NCBI GenBank assembly: GCA_003971905.1
Contig: RSEE01000111.1
Coordinates: forward strand, 62,001 to 126,000
Source: Moniliella sp. 'wahieum'
Taxonomy: Eukaryota > Basidiomycota > Moniliellomycetes > Moniliellales > Moniliellaceae
Length of the DNA: 64,000 nt
Reading direction: 5' to 3'
The position numbers and the translations under genes are program-made. The notes beneath the pieces were generated by a model. That model was not told where the DNA came from, made no database searches, and saw nothing but the letters and a program-made list of their open reading frames with translations. Below are positions 33,323 to 43,547 of the stretch, piece by piece (position 1 is the stretch's first letter; each line of letters opens with the position of its first letter).

Positions 33323-36287
33323 GATGACCCCCGCCTCGCACCCGCCCCCTCTCCGCCGCTCCGATCGGGAAATGGGTCGACGGGAACGGGGCCACCACCT
33401 CGATCGCCGCTGTTGCCTGGTTGCTTGTCCCCCGGTGCTTGTCCCGCCATGCTTGGGCCCTGCCCGCCGTCCGTCGTGATGGCGTGTGTGTGCGCCTCTG
33501 CCTCTGCCTCTGCCTCCGCCTCCGCCTCCGTCACCACGCCCCCTTGGCGCTCCAGCCCGCCCCGCCATGCTCAACCCCCCGCCCGCCGTGCCGGACGACC
33601 GCCGCTCGGTGCGCCGCCCGGCGCCCTTGTCCTTGTCCCCCCACGCAGCGCGCAGCGCGCACCTCACCGCGCCCACCCCCCCGCTCGTCCGAGTTTCCCC
33701 TCTCGCCCATCTCGCCTCTTGACCGCACCCCGCACGCGCGGCTCGGATCCGGATTCGACCCCCTCTGCCCCTGGACGCTGCCCGACACGCCCGACACGCC
33801 CCTCGACCCACGCAGCCCCTCCCTCGGCTGCCCGCCCGCCGGCGGCGTCGCTGTTGGCGCACCCACGGGCGTTGGTGTTGGTATCGGGCTTGGGCTTGGC
33901 TTCCTCCCCACCCTCCGGCCCCAGGACCTGGACCGTCGCCTGGATCGGGACCGTGCGGACCATCGTGCGCCCACCTCGGCGGCGCCTTTCTTCCCCGCAC
34001 CCCACTTATCCTCCCCCCCACACCCACACCCACACCCACCCACAAGCACGAAGCGGAAACGTCCGAGGCAACCGCACGCGAGATTCACTTACTCCGCACG
34101 GCATCTGTGCCGGACTTCCACGCTGGCCGTGCCAGTCCCGCCGCCACACGGTTGCCCGCCTCTTCCCAGCACGCTTCGCACTTTGGCCTGGCACGGTTCC
34201 CTCCGCACACGGTGCCTCGTGGTCTAGGTTCGCCCTTGATCAACCCGCCCCGTTCGGCACCTTTTCACCACGGCATTTTCCCCCTCTTTGCCTTCCCTCC
34301 CTTCCTCCTCCTTCCCCCGCCTACCTCCTCCCCCTCGCTCCCCATCCGCGCCGACTTGCACTTCAAGCCGTTTGGCGCACATGCGTCCCCGCACCTGCTG
34401 AGCCACCCAAGCCTCCTTGGCCATCCCAGTCACCCGAACCATGCGAGCCACCTCACCAACCCGAGTAACCCGAGCAACCTAAGCAACCAGAGTAACCTAA
34501 GCAACCTAAGCAACCCGAGTAACCTAAACAACCTGAACAATCCGAGTAACCTCAGCAATCCGAGCAACCTCAGCAACCTCAGTACCGATCCACTCGAATC
34601 ATCCCACCTACCCCAACCGCCTGTGCTCCTACGCCTCCTCGCCGAAATGGAAGTGGACTCGCCCACGCCCACGCCACTCCCTTCCCACCCCCTACTACGA
34701 GAGACGACGACCGCGCCAGGGACGGAACGCTGGGCCGCTGCACCCTTGTCCGTATCTTATCTTTTGGTCCTGTGTGGGCAGCCCAAGTGGGCAAGGAGGA
34801 AACCGTGTTGTTTTCACGCCAACAGGATATGGTACGTCCCCCCCCCCTCCCCCTATCGCGCCGTACACGTAACCACTTGAATTGGCATGGTCAGCCGTTC
34901 TAACTCTTCTTCTTTTCCAGCTCATCTTTGGTGGTCGGAACGGGTTCAACCCGCGCCATCCACTTGGCTTTGTGCGCACGTTGCACAGCTTTGAGCGATG
35001 GGAAAAGATTGTGGATACGGGAAACGTAGGAGCGTTCCGGTTCCAGCGGGGCGACTGGTTTTGTGACTTGTGTGGGGAAAAAATGTGGCGGTGGCGCTTG
35101 TCGTGTCGGAAATGCAAGACGGAGCATGCGGCAACGCGGTTGCAGGATCGGAACCAGATTGGGGTCAGCTTGACCCCGGCCGCACTGGCAACTGCTTGGG
35201 AACGGGTCAAACGGACGGAACAGGCCATGTTGTCCGCTACTCTCTCGGCTCTTCACACTATCCCTTCCCTTCCCTTGTCTTTGTCTTGTCCTTGCCCTTG
35301 CCCCTGCCCAGCCCGGCCGTTTTCTACTCCACCGCTGGCTCAGACGACCGACGTCCCCCCGTCCCACCCGTCCCATCCGTCCCATCCGTCCCATCCGTCC
35401 CATCCGTCCCATCCGTCACTTGCTTCTCTCCCCCCTCGCCCGGGACGGGCTCCCGGGCTGGGCATGCCATCCGGGGTACTATCTCCTTTGGCACTTCGTG
35501 CGTTCGCCTGCGCCATTGCTCCAACCCGTTTCGTCACGCTGTACCCTTCGCCGCTGGCCGATGTAGGATACGGACCGGAGCCCAGTCGTCGTCCGAGCTT
35601 TGTCCCGAGCCCAAGCCCTACCCTTGGCCCCATCCCCACGGCACCTGCTACGCCCCTGGCCCAGACGGACCTCGCCGCCCACCCATCTCCCACCCCAACC
35701 CAGCACGACAGCACCAACGGGCCAACAGGACCAACGGGACTAACGGGACTAACGGGACCAATGTGACCAACGGGGCCAACGGGGCTGATGCCCCTACCAC
35801 CCCAGCGGCGTCCCTCCCCACCAACCCGTTCTTCCACCCCACGCCAACCTCCACCTCGCACGTGACCGTAGCCGCGCCTTCGAACGTCAATCCGTCCTCG
35901 CATCCCAGCCCGAATCTGAATCTGATCTGAGTCTGAGCCCGACCTGGGTCTAAGTCCCACCTGTGTCTGAGCCCGAACTTGGGTCTGAGTCCCAACCTCA
36001 ACGCGAATGCGAACCTGAATCCGAATCCGAACCCGAACCCGAATCTGAACCCGAATCTGAATCCGAGTCTGAATGCGACTGCGACCGCCACCGTGATGGC
36101 GACGACGCTGGATCCGGACCTGGCTTACGTCCCGGACCACCGAGCCACACCACCCGCCTCCGCACTACGTTCTCACCTCAGCCCGTTGACCCAGATGTCC
36201 CCCCTCCTCGCTCACCTTCCTCTCCGCCCGAGCGTGCGTGATACGCTTCACCCTACCAAGGGTTTGACTCCTAAGTTCAGCGTGTAG
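33323..36287 (+). CDS. Asn/Ser/Pro-rich protein with one RanBP2-type zinc finger
   Basis: The best-supported part is the exon starting after an intron at about 34828-34920 (donor GTACGT, acceptor TTCCAG). It reads LIFGGRNGFNPRHPLGFVR, then FRFQRGDWFCDLCGEKMWRW, then RLSCRKCKTEHA. GDWxCxxC...CxxC is the RanBP2-type zinc-ribbon, often an RNA- or ubiquitin-binding module. The preceding exon ends GKEETVLFSRQQDM. Upstream and downstream are low-complexity repeats made by microsatellites: SNPSNLSN-type at 34440-34590, PSHPSH at 35360-35420, TNGTNG at 35715-35780 and NPNLNPN at 36000-36085. The last frame ends PTKGLTPKFSV at 36287. The start is uncertain and frame breaks are frequent. Fungal Asn-rich RNA-binding proteins with this finger exist, but I cannot assign an orthologue. 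Confidence 0.58.
34440..34590 (+). repeat. 9-bp coding microsatellite (SNL/SNP repeats)
   Basis: Degenerate units of AACCTRAGY type in tandem, encoding Asn-Leu-Ser and Asn-Pro-Ser repeats in the zinc-finger gene. The units have diverged by third-position changes, which suggests the frame is under selection. Confidence 0.75.
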
Positions 36288-36889
36288 CTGGGATTCTCCT
36301 GCCCCCCTGACTTTCTGAACATGTTCTCTTTTTTACCGTCCCAGTAATCGTATGCGACACTGACACCAGTACATATTGTTGGCCTTTTAGCTGATGCGTC
36401 CTATCATTGACAGAGCCTAAGGCTGGGACAGGGGGAATGCTACGCCTAAACCGAACCGTTCATCTGCGGGGGTTACCTGGAAGCGCCCCCAGGTTAAAAG
36501 TAGCTTATTCAGTACACCATCGATCATCTGCATCATCAATAGTATCAGACGCAGATCACGTGCATCATGTATTGTTGCCACGTCACCCACCGGTGCCTTG
36601 CCTGATCGTAGATGTGAAAGCTAGACCCTAGAGTTGCCGCGCGCAGGCCAGCAGGCCACGTGTACATTCCTGTCCCACTGCTTGCTCTGTCCTCTTCGCC
36701 ACCACCTCTCCTTCCCCCTTCCCTTCTTCTCGCTCACCTCGTTACTTGATTCCTACTCGCTGATCGTCTGTGGTTTAGAGACTAGGTGTCTCCAGGTCAG
36801 AGCCTTCCACGCGTCGCTACAGTATGCGTCATGTGCATCATGCAATGATCAATTGATCTCGGTTGTAGAATGGATAAGCACTTGGTCCA
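36288..36889. other. left edge of the mating-type region
   Basis: Non-coding, with copy 2 of the dispersed repeat (36402-36457). The segment after it keeps an open frame reading TEPKAGTGGMLRLNRTVHLR, so the repeat may derive from a transposon gene. GC content falls from here on. Confidence 0.5.
36402..36457 (-). repeat. dispersed 55-bp repeat, copy 2
   Basis: Inverted relative to copies 1, 3 and 4. On this strand it reads CATTGACAGAGCCTAAGGCT, then GGGACAGGGGG and ending CTAAACCGAACC. Confidence 0.7.
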
Positions 36890-38244
36890 GCCCCTTGCCT
36901 CTCAGTTGGGGGACGAGCATTCCATGTCACCAGCAGCTGTGGCCAAATGAATAGCCGTGGTTGTTTCCCCCTTGGTGCATCCAGCATTGACCCACCCGCA
37001 ACTCCCACATTTGCGAAGACGTAGCCTGTTCCTGTCCATACACGTGTGTAAAAGGTAAGCACCACTGGTGGAGGCTGAACTCGATCGCCTTTGACCACAA
37101 ATGTTGTTGTTCTGGATAGATGACCAATGACATACCGAGGATGGATTGCGCTTGAAAAGTTGAACCCAAAAGTAGATATCTTCTTTGTACCCCGAACGAG
37201 GAAACTCTTGACCCTTGTACCAATCCCTGTACGCTTGAATCTGCTCCCTGGTGAATCGTATGTAAATATCATGAAGGGTACACCAAAGCGAGAAGCAGCG
37301 TAGCATTTCTCCAGACCTTATCGTTGTCGTGCACCCAATATGAGAGGTTGTAGTCTTCATGTTCATAATCCCACGACACTCATGAGAATGGGAATTTAAG
37401 TCAGCCTCAAGTTACTGTTACACAAATATGAATGTACAGTACGCACCGTAATGGTACAAGGGCTGCTTCGCCCTTTTCGAGAACTGAAAAATGACCCATA
37501 TAAGGTACAAATGGCCACCGTCACTCCGAAAACGAGGAGTCGAACGAAGGCTGCTGGTTGACTGCTTCCTTCGTACCCTTGATCAAGAATCGCGTCTTAT
37601 CGTGCTCCACAGTCGAATGTACGCCAACTGGTGACGCTATTACAGGCCAAATATTGGTTAATATTCCTGTGAGATAGTTCGACGGACCAGAGGAAGAGCG
37701 TACTTACCGGCATACCCCCGCTACCACAGGCAAATCAGCAACCATAAGAATGAACGAAGATCCCGGAACAGTGAAGTCGATACGGGGTGCAGCCACTTGG
37801 TCCAAGGACGTCGCTGCGGTGCCCCCTGCGCCACGTATTGCAATCCGGTGAGAACACTCGGTATACCAACGCCAATACTATGTTGATAATGAGAGATCGC
37901 TTGGTCTTGGCATGGTTGGTTGAGTTGGTTGACAGAATGGCCAAAATCTCTCTAAACAAAATCACCTCGGTGCAGGATAACCCGGTTAGAGACCACTGTT
38001 CGATTGGCAACGATATATCGCACCAATCAATGGTCGTGCACGGTCTGAGTGTTACCGCCGATAGCATTTTGACATTGGAATATTTCCAGATGTTGGTCGT
38101 CATGATCGTGCTTGACACAATCGAGTAAAGCAGTACTCGGTACGCATAGATGCCCGCCCTTCTTGAGTTGCACAGGAGGAGAAGACGACCAAACATGCTC
38201 AAGACACCGAGTGTACCTACGATGCCGGAATATGCCGTTACCAT
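36890..38244 (-). CDS. STE3: STE3-type pheromone receptor (seven-transmembrane GPCR), frame-broken
   Basis: Receptor for the lipopeptide pheromone of the opposite mating type, acting at the plasma membrane upstream of the G-protein/MAPK cascade. From the ATG at 38244: MVTAYSGIVGTLGVL, NSRRAGIYAYRVLLYSIVSS, IDWCDISLPIEQWS (the WCDI motif after TM2) and LFREILAIL. Then KRSLIIN, a shift to SIGVGIPSVLTGLQYVAQG, a shift back to HRSDVLGPSGCTP, and a further shift to RIDFTVPGSSFILMVADL. The GIP...QYxxQGHR...GC order is the STE3 signature across TM4 and the second loop. An intron follows (GTAAGTACG at about 37709 to AATAG near 37640), then RHQLAYIRLW, FVRLLVFGVTVAICTL and, near the end, LTFYTRVWTGTGYVFANVGV. 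At least three frame shifts mean either indel errors or a decaying allele. The 3' end is uncertain. Confidence 0.72.
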
Positions 38245-38717
38245 GGCTGGTGTTTTGAGGGGGATCGAAAGACTGAGTTGGAAAGAAGAGGTGAAAATGA
38301 TATAAAAGAATGTGGGAGGACCACGTATATATGTACTTCGGGATTACTAAAATACTATAATGCTGCTATATATAGGATCGGACGATCCGGCAAAACGATA
38401 TGGGGAAGATTATCGATACTAACGGTCGGTGTTGTCACGCGTGACTCATTCATTAATCATGCAGAAACACTTTTACTTACACATATTGACGGAAAGACTT
38501 CACTCTTGAGAAGCTTGAAGCTTGAAAGCACACAAAAGGAGGCAAACGCATATATTGCCTTTGGGCCTCTCCCATACAGGCTGCCACAAGGCCGGGTCGC
38601 GTGCACAGAGAAATGAGCGTAGCCGAAGCAACACCCCCCAGAACGGGTTTAGCTGTAACAGTCAGTTTAATCGAAGGAACAATACCGGAAGGGGCGATGG
38701 GTGATACAAAAAAGGAC

Positions 38718-38726
38718 ACAAAGGGA
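38718..38726 (+). promoter_or_regulatory. pheromone response element ACAAAGGGA upstream of pheromone gene 1
   Basis: Exact match to the PRE bound by the HMG-box factor Prf1 in Ustilago. It lies 300 bases before the ATG and about 48 bases outside the block shared with copies 2 and 3, so it was not simply co-duplicated. Confidence 0.55.
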
Positions 38727-38901
38727 AAATGCTGCAAAAGGGGGGAGACCAAAAAAGCCGCACCTGCCGATACACCGCCTTCCAGCAACATACATAATAT
38801 CGGTACGTCAGCAAAACTGGCGTGTAAAAGGAGCCGCGGGGGTTCCGGCTAAAGAGATAGGAAACAGACGATAGTATACTCTGCTAGGGACAGTGCACTG
38901 C

Positions 38902-38909
38902 TATTTAAG
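38902..38909 (+). promoter_or_regulatory. TATA-like box of pheromone gene 1
   Basis: TATTTAAG, 109 bases before the ATG, conserved at the same relative place in all three copies (109, 111 and 115 bases before the ATG). Confidence 0.65.
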
Positions 38910-39017
38910 AACCCATTTTCCACAATGCCGGACGCACATCACCACTACCCTCACCCACTCTTTCTCTCCTCTTCAGCCTCTGCCGTCGCGCATCAGCACA
39001 CCGTATCTTCCATCAAG

Positions 39018-39204
39018 ATGTCTCTTTTCACCATGTTCACCATCCCTACCAACACGATGGCGGCCGAGCCTCTTGGCCCTGACCAGGACCCGAGTATGTA
39101 ACGCAGCTCCGTTTGGTCTGATTCGACCGCCCCAACCGTATGTTGCTAACACTGTGCTGTTTGCACGCCCAGCTGGTTCCATGACTGGCTGTGTCATTGC
39201 CTAG
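39018..39204 (+). CDS. lipopeptide mating pheromone precursor, copy 1
   Basis: A 35-residue precursor encoded by exons 39018-39093 and 39173-39204, split by a 79-base intron (GTATGT donor, TGCTAAC branch site, CCCAG acceptor). It starts MSLFTMFTIPTNTMAAEP and ends TGSMTGCVIA, a CAAX box for farnesylation of the cysteine, removal of the last three residues and carboxymethylation. Length, N-terminal Phe/Thr-rich pro-region and the MTxCVIA end resemble Cryptococcus MF pheromones. Residue 19 is Leu here and Ile in copies 2 and 3. An upstream ATG at 38925 is in frame but lies only 16 bases after the TATA box, so probably before transcription starts. Basidiomycete pheromones are exported by an ABC transporter (Ste6) and recognised by STE3 receptors of the opposite type. 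Confidence 0.9.
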
Positions 39205-39445
39205 AGGGGCTTTCTGGTAAAGCCCTCCCATGCCGGTCAATCCCCAATCCTCCCTTCACTGCTGTTAGTCAGCTTAGGCATATCAGCAGTTCTCCTTGGC
39301 ATCCCTATAGTTGATGCTGATCTCTGCGCCTGTTTGGCCCGTTGAGATGCTGAGAGGCGTGCACCATGATGTGTTTGTCTTTCAGTCTCTTCTAGCGCGG
39401 CCCCGGTATTTGATCACTCTTCTCTTTTACCTCTTATACCCCCGG

Positions 39446-39469
39446 ACCCCCCCCCCCCCCCCCCCCCAC
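39446..39469 (+). repeat. poly-C tract downstream of pheromone gene 1
   Basis: About 20 C residues between CCCCGGA and ACCTATAGGAG. The same tract and flanks occur after copy 2 (about 43290-43312), so it belongs to the duplicated block. Confidence 0.8.
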
Positions 39470-39713
39470 CTATAGGAGAGAGCAGACACTTTGTGTGTTG
39501 CATTGATCAATGGTCCGTGAGCAACAGAGAGAGGCCTGGAAATATCCCTGTTTCCCAGTAAATATTAAGGAAGAGCGTTTGCACGGAATCGACACACCGA
39601 CTACTAAGGTTTGACCTAACCTCAATATTTAATGCCCTCTTACCCCCTACTGTGGCGTCACCCCCTAGAGAGGCGTTGTCAGCGCATCTCTCCCTGCCCG
39701 CCTTTCTTGTCCA

Positions 39714-39768
39714 AGTCCTGGCCGTTTAGTCCTGGCCGTTTAGTCCTGGCCGTTTAGTCCTGGCCATT
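39714..39768 (+). repeat. 14-bp tandem repeat, four units
   Basis: AGTCCTGGCCGTTT is repeated almost perfectly four times, the last unit changing GTTT to ATTT. It lies just outside element copy A and probably arose by slippage. Confidence 0.85.
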
Positions 39769-40722
39769 TCCAGCCAATTGATTGAATAATACATGCAACC
39801 TCTCTCGTCTCTCCACTTAGCTGCCTCCTCTTCATCATCCAGCCTCTCGTCCTCCAGAGAGTTCCATGCGCCCAGTGGCGCGAGCCTTCCTTCAGCCGGT
39901 CAATTCCCGGGCCGTACCACAGCATATCGCGTGGGTTCCTTTCCAGCCACGTCGACAGCCGCCCCTGGACAGCCTCAGCTCTGGCAGTGTTTGTTCTCCA
40001 CTGACTCTACCCGTCCCTAAGTCCCAGAGGCTTCAGACACGTTACTATACGGCCCAAGCCGGTGCATAGGCAGCCTTGCCACACGTGCAGCCGCCTCAGC
40101 TTCATACTCAAAGGCTTCTCCTCGTCCCTAGCTCCACTCGGATCCACCAAGTAGCCCAATCCCGAAACTTCCTCGAGTCGTCTTTCTGTCACCTAAGGAA
40201 TTGTACCCCCAAAACGTGGGCGATCCCCTTGGCGGGTCCCGCCTGTGACAGGGTCGGCGTAATTCGCGTTGAATGGATCGAGCCCACCGCATCCTCGGTA
40301 CCACCTATCAGCCCTGATGCATTTTTCTCCACATCTCCGCCTTGCTGTACGACTCCGCCTGTTGTGCCACGGATACTCTTTTCACCACTGCTCCCCTTTG
40401 ATCCAGTAGTAAAGTCCCCATAGGATGGAAGGCATTATATAACACACTCATCCACCTATCGAGCGTAAACGCTAGGTCATTGGAGGATTATCCGAACGGA
40501 GCTAGGGCCAGGGCAGAGACGCGTCGGGTGGTGATCGGTCTTGCAAAATAAGCATTGTGGGCACAGTCGGCAGTCTTGTGGCCAGGGCGACGGCATGGCG
40601 GCACAACGCTGGTCGTGGATTGAAGGTACACTACACCGTGTGCGAGTGTGGTCGTTGGTGCGGCAATGAGGGCACCGCCAACAGTGAGCACGGTAGGGGG
40701 CATTTTAAGGTAGTGGACGGGC

Positions 40723-40734
40723 GCGTCGACGCGA
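40723..40734. repeat. 12-bp palindrome CGCGTCGACGCG, site 1
   Basis: Perfect palindrome just upstream of the zinc-knuckle ORF of copy A. The same 12-mer occurs at the matching place in copies B (41075-41086), C (48485-48496) and D (49392-49403). Confidence 0.8.
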
Positions 40735-40799
40735 CCCTGTGTCATACACAGCGGATTTCAAAAAGAGGTAAAAATATCAGCGATGTTCGGGAGCTGACA

Positions 40800-40925
40800 T
40801 CGGCGACGTGTTTGCATGGTTTTGAGGAAAATGATGTCAGCGACATCGAAAAAGAGGTCGTTGATATCAGCGACGGCGCAAAAGAGGTCGTTGATGTCAA
40901 TGAAGTAGCGTCCCCCTGTCCCAGC
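40800..40925 (+). repeat. short tandem repeat encoding KEVVDISD-type units
   Basis: AAAGAGGTCGTTGAT recurs 27 bases apart at 40851 and 40881, with a weaker relative at 40835. Read on the plus strand it gives EKEVVDISD and AKEVVDVNE. It sits between element copy A and dispersed-repeat copy 3 and belongs to no recognised gene. Confidence 0.5.
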
Positions 40926-40953
40926 CTTAAGCTCTGTCAATGAAATGGACATG
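40902..40953 (+). repeat. dispersed 55-bp repeat, copy 3
   Basis: Same core as the other copies, lacking the first CGGTTTAGAC bases. It abuts the KEVVDISD-type tandem repeat on its left. Confidence 0.7.
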
Positions 40954-41074
40954 GTCTAGAGATCTTTTATTACCATACGCGAGGGAGGTGCAAGAAATCC
41001 GCCAACAACCCTACTGCCCCCCCCCACCTGCACGTGACGGGGGGCTGCGCCAACGATCGGGCATATGACAGAGT

Positions 41075-41086
41075 CGCGTCGACGCG
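41075..41086. repeat. 12-bp palindrome CGCGTCGACGCG, site 2
   Basis: Lies 18 bases before the ATG of the zinc-knuckle ORF in element copy B. Confidence 0.8.
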
Positions 41087-41104
41087 TCCCTCCACTCCCT
41101 TAAA

Positions 41105-41381
41105 ATGCCCCCTACCCGTACTCACCGCCGGTGCCCCCATTGCGGCACCAACGACCACACTCACGCACAGTGTTCCTTCAATCCACGCCGAGAGTTGTGC
41201 TGCCACTGCCGTCGCCATGGCCACAAGGCTGCCGACTGCGGTAGTTTCGGGTTTGGGCTATTTGATGGATCCGAGCCGAGGAGAAGCCTTTGGGCGTGAA
41301 GCCGAGGCGTCCGCACGCGCGGAAAGGCTGTGTATGCGCCGGATTGGGGGTAGTAACGTAACTGAAGCCTACGGAGCTTAG
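41105..41381 (+). CDS. small double CCHC zinc-knuckle protein
   Basis: About 90 residues. It starts MPPTRTHRR, then CPHCGTNDHTHAQC and CCHCRRHGHKAADC, two perfect CX2CX4HX4C zinc knuckles 12 residues apart. After one frame break it continues as GLGYLMDPSRGEAFGREAEA, then ARAERLCMRRIGG, and stops at TAG 41379-41381. Tandem CCHC knuckles are typical of retroviral/retrotransposon Gag nucleocapsids and of small single-stranded nucleic-acid-binding proteins. No protease, reverse transcriptase or transposase is attached. Copies A, C and D carry damaged versions. Whether it is a mobile-element gene or a host-like gene is unknown. Confidence 0.55.
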
Positions 41382-42233
41382 GGACGGGTAGATGCTGTGG
41401 AGGAAAGAGACTGTCAGGGCTGAAGCTGGGCGGGAGCTGTGCACGTAGCTGTGAAAGGAACCCACGCGATATGCTGTGGTATGCGGAACCGACCCCGCTG
41501 AAGGAAGGCTCGCGCGACTGAGCAGATGGAGAGCTGGAGGACGAGGTTGGATAGTGAAGATGAGACAGCTAAGTGGAGACGATAGGTTGCCTGCATTACT
41601 CAATCAGTTGGCCGGAACCGTCAGGAGTTGGACAAGAAAGGTGGGAAGGGACGAGAATGGAAGGTGGGATAAAGGATCCCCACTGATTGAGGATGCTGAC
41701 TGTTGGCTGACCCTGTTTTGGTAACCCCCTCCTGTCTAAGCCTCACCGCACTGGCATATAGATGTTGACAGAGCGAAGCAGACGAAGCTGCTACAGAGTG
41801 CCACTTGGGAGCACTCATCGCGATCCTATGGATCAGCTGCAACGCAGCCTTCAGACAAGGCGTGAAGGCAATGTTCAAGCAACATCTGAATTGAAGGAAA
41901 GGAGACAGGAGAGAGAGAAGGGAGATGAAGCGAGCAGGGCGCGCGCGCCCTGCGAGCGGAACTCTTCCGCCCGGGTAAGTGAGCGTCACCGATCCACCGA
42001 GAGGGCCGTGCAAGGGAACCCCAGCACTACCCTCCAACAGAAGCAAGCGAAGACTGCGAAGGCACTAAGAATGTCATCCGATAGCACTTCCTCGTAAATG
42101 ATAATGTCTTTTCGTGATCCGCTGTGTAATATGCCCGATCGTTGGCGTAGCCAGCCTCACCTACCCGTCACGTGCAGGTCGGCGAGCAATAGGGTTGTGG
42201 CGGATTCTTGTTCACCCTCTCTGATATAGAGGT

Positions 42234-42291
42234 TCGGTTTAGACGTAGCGTTCCCCCTGTCCCAGCCTTAAGCTCTGGCAATGATATGGAT
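42234..42291 (+). repeat. dispersed 55-bp repeat, copy 4
   Basis: The best-preserved plus-strand copy: starts CGGTTTAGACGTAGCG and ends GGCAATGATATGG. It lies at the left edge of the duplicated pheromone block. Confidence 0.75.
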
Positions 42292-42394
42292 TCGAAAGTA
42301 GTAGAGATCGCAGTAACCTCTCTTCAAGCTGCAAGCAGTTGGCTTCATTGACCCTGTGTGAAACATAGGTCAGGTGGAACAGCGAGCAATGTAC

Positions 42395-42403
42395 ACAAAG
42401 GGA
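42395..42403 (+). promoter_or_regulatory. pheromone response element ACAAAGGGA upstream of pheromone gene 2
   Basis: Exact PRE, 471 bases before the ATG at 42866. Confidence 0.5.
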
Positions 42404-42747
42404 ATTATTTTTCGACCCAACAGCAGCCACAACAGTCATATTGAAGGAAGTATACTATGTAGCTGAAAACCTTGGATTGGCGTATGAAAATATGGCTCAA
42501 GACCTTCACTGCCAGTGGGGGTGAACGAGATTCGCTCCACCCACCCCGAACAGAGAGGGCGGACCTTCCGAAAGAGATTTGGAACTTCCGAAAGAGGGAG
42601 AGTCGACTTGCCGATACACCCTGCGTTCCAGCAACGTGGACATCGGTACGTCACAGCAAACCTGGCGTGTAAAAGGAGCCGCGGGGGTTCCGGCTCAAGA
42701 TAGGAAACAGAGGATAGTATACTCTGCTATTAGGGACAGTGCACTGC

Positions 42748-42755
42748 TATTTAAG
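42748..42755 (+). promoter_or_regulatory. TATA-like box of pheromone gene 2
   Basis: TATTTAAG, 111 bases before the ATG at 42866; same sequence as in genes 1 and 3. Confidence 0.65.
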
Positions 42756-42865
42756 AACTCATTTTCCGCAATGCCGGACGCACATCACCACTACCCTCAC
42801 CCACCTCTTGTCTCTCCTCTTCAGCCTCTGCCGACGCGCATCAGCACACCTTAACTTCCATCAAG

Positions 42866-43054
42866 ATGTCTCTTTTCACCATGTTCACCATCCCTACCAA
42901 CACGATGGCGGCCGAGCCTATTGGCCCTGACCAGGACCCGAGTATGTAACGCAGCTCCGTTTGGTCTGATTCGACTGCCCCCCGACCGTATGTTGCTAAC
43001 ACTGTGCTGTTTGCACGCCCAGCTGGTTCCATGACTGGCTGTGTCATTGCCTAG
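42866..43054 (+). CDS. lipopeptide mating pheromone precursor, copy 2
   Basis: Exons 42866-42941 and 43023-43054 with an 81-base intron. The 35-residue product starts MSLFTMFTIPTNTMAAEPIG and ends TGSMTGCVIA. It is identical to copy 3 and differs from copy 1 only at residue 19. The ATG at 42771 is out of frame with this one, which supports 42866 as the true start. Expression should be induced by pheromone signalling if the upstream ACAAAGGGA acts as a PRE. Confidence 0.9.
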
Positions 43055-43289
43055 AGGGGCTTTCTGGTAAGCCCTCCCCATGCCGGTCAATCCCCAATCC
43101 TCTCTTCACTGCTGTTAGTCAGCTTAGGCATATCAGCAGTTCTTCTTGGCATCCCTACGGTTGATGCTGATCTCTGCGCCTGTTTGGCCCGCTGAGATGC
43201 TGAGAGGCGTGCACCATGATGTGTTTGTCTTCAGTCTCTTCTAGCGCGGCCCAGGTTTTGATCACTTCTCTTTTACCTCATATATTGGA

Positions 43290-43312
43290 CCCCCCCCCCC
43301 CCCCCCCCCCCC
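43290..43312 (+). repeat. poly-C tract downstream of pheromone gene 2
   Basis: About 22 C residues followed by ACCTATAGGAG, as after copy 1. Copy 3 has diverged before this point. Confidence 0.8.
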
Positions 43313-43547
43313 ACCTATAGGAGAAAGCAGACAGTTGGTGTGTTGTTATAGACCCGAGAGAAGGTAGTTGGTACTAGTGTATTGCATTAGTTGCACATGA
43401 GCTACAGAGGATAGAGAATATTCCTGCCCGCCAGGAAGGAATATTGCATGGAACCAACCAGAAGGTTCCGGACTTGGGCTACCGCCGCCACTACACCAGT
43501 GTGGCGTCACATCTCCACAAGCCCAAGGACGGTACCGACGGTTTTCC

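Larger units (their letters stand above)
39700..40745 (-). mobile_element. double zinc-knuckle repeat element, copy A (decayed)
   Basis: Matches copies B, C and D in the segments around 40070-40270 (CAGCCTTGCCAC, TGCAGCCGCCTC, ACAGGGTC.GCGTAATTC) and at 40640-40740. The coding part starts at ATG 40702-40704 (minus) with MPPT, then in a shifted frame CPHCRTNDHTRTRC, a CX2CX4HX4C zinc knuckle, and CRRPGHKTADC from the second one. The second knuckle has lost its leading cysteine. The left boundary is approximate. Confidence 0.55.
41020..42120 (+). mobile_element. double zinc-knuckle repeat element, copy B (most complete)
   Basis: Opposite in orientation to copies A, C and D. From left to right: a flank with CACGTGACGGG and GCCAACGATCGGGCATATGA, the 12-bp palindrome (41075-41086), the small ORF (41105-41381), and a non-coding part that matches the reverse complement of 47645-48130. 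It ends with GATAGCACTTCCTCG at about 42080-42097. The shared ends suggest a non-autonomous mobile element of about 1 kb. I see no terminal inverted repeats or LTRs. Confidence 0.6.
42300..43320 (+). repeat. pheromone-gene segmental duplication, unit 2
   Basis: Nearly identical to 49612-50617 and, in its right part, to 38766-39480. The unit carries promoter, gene and 3' region. After the poly-C tract (about 43290-43312) the units diverge. Confidence 0.8.

Noticed and set aside
38925-39017. In-frame upstream ATG that would add 31 residues to pheromone 1 (starting MPDAHHHYPHP)
   Set aside because: The ATG lies only 16 bases after the TATA box. The same ATG is out of frame in copy 2 and gives a different peptide in copy 3, so the segment behaves as non-coding leader.
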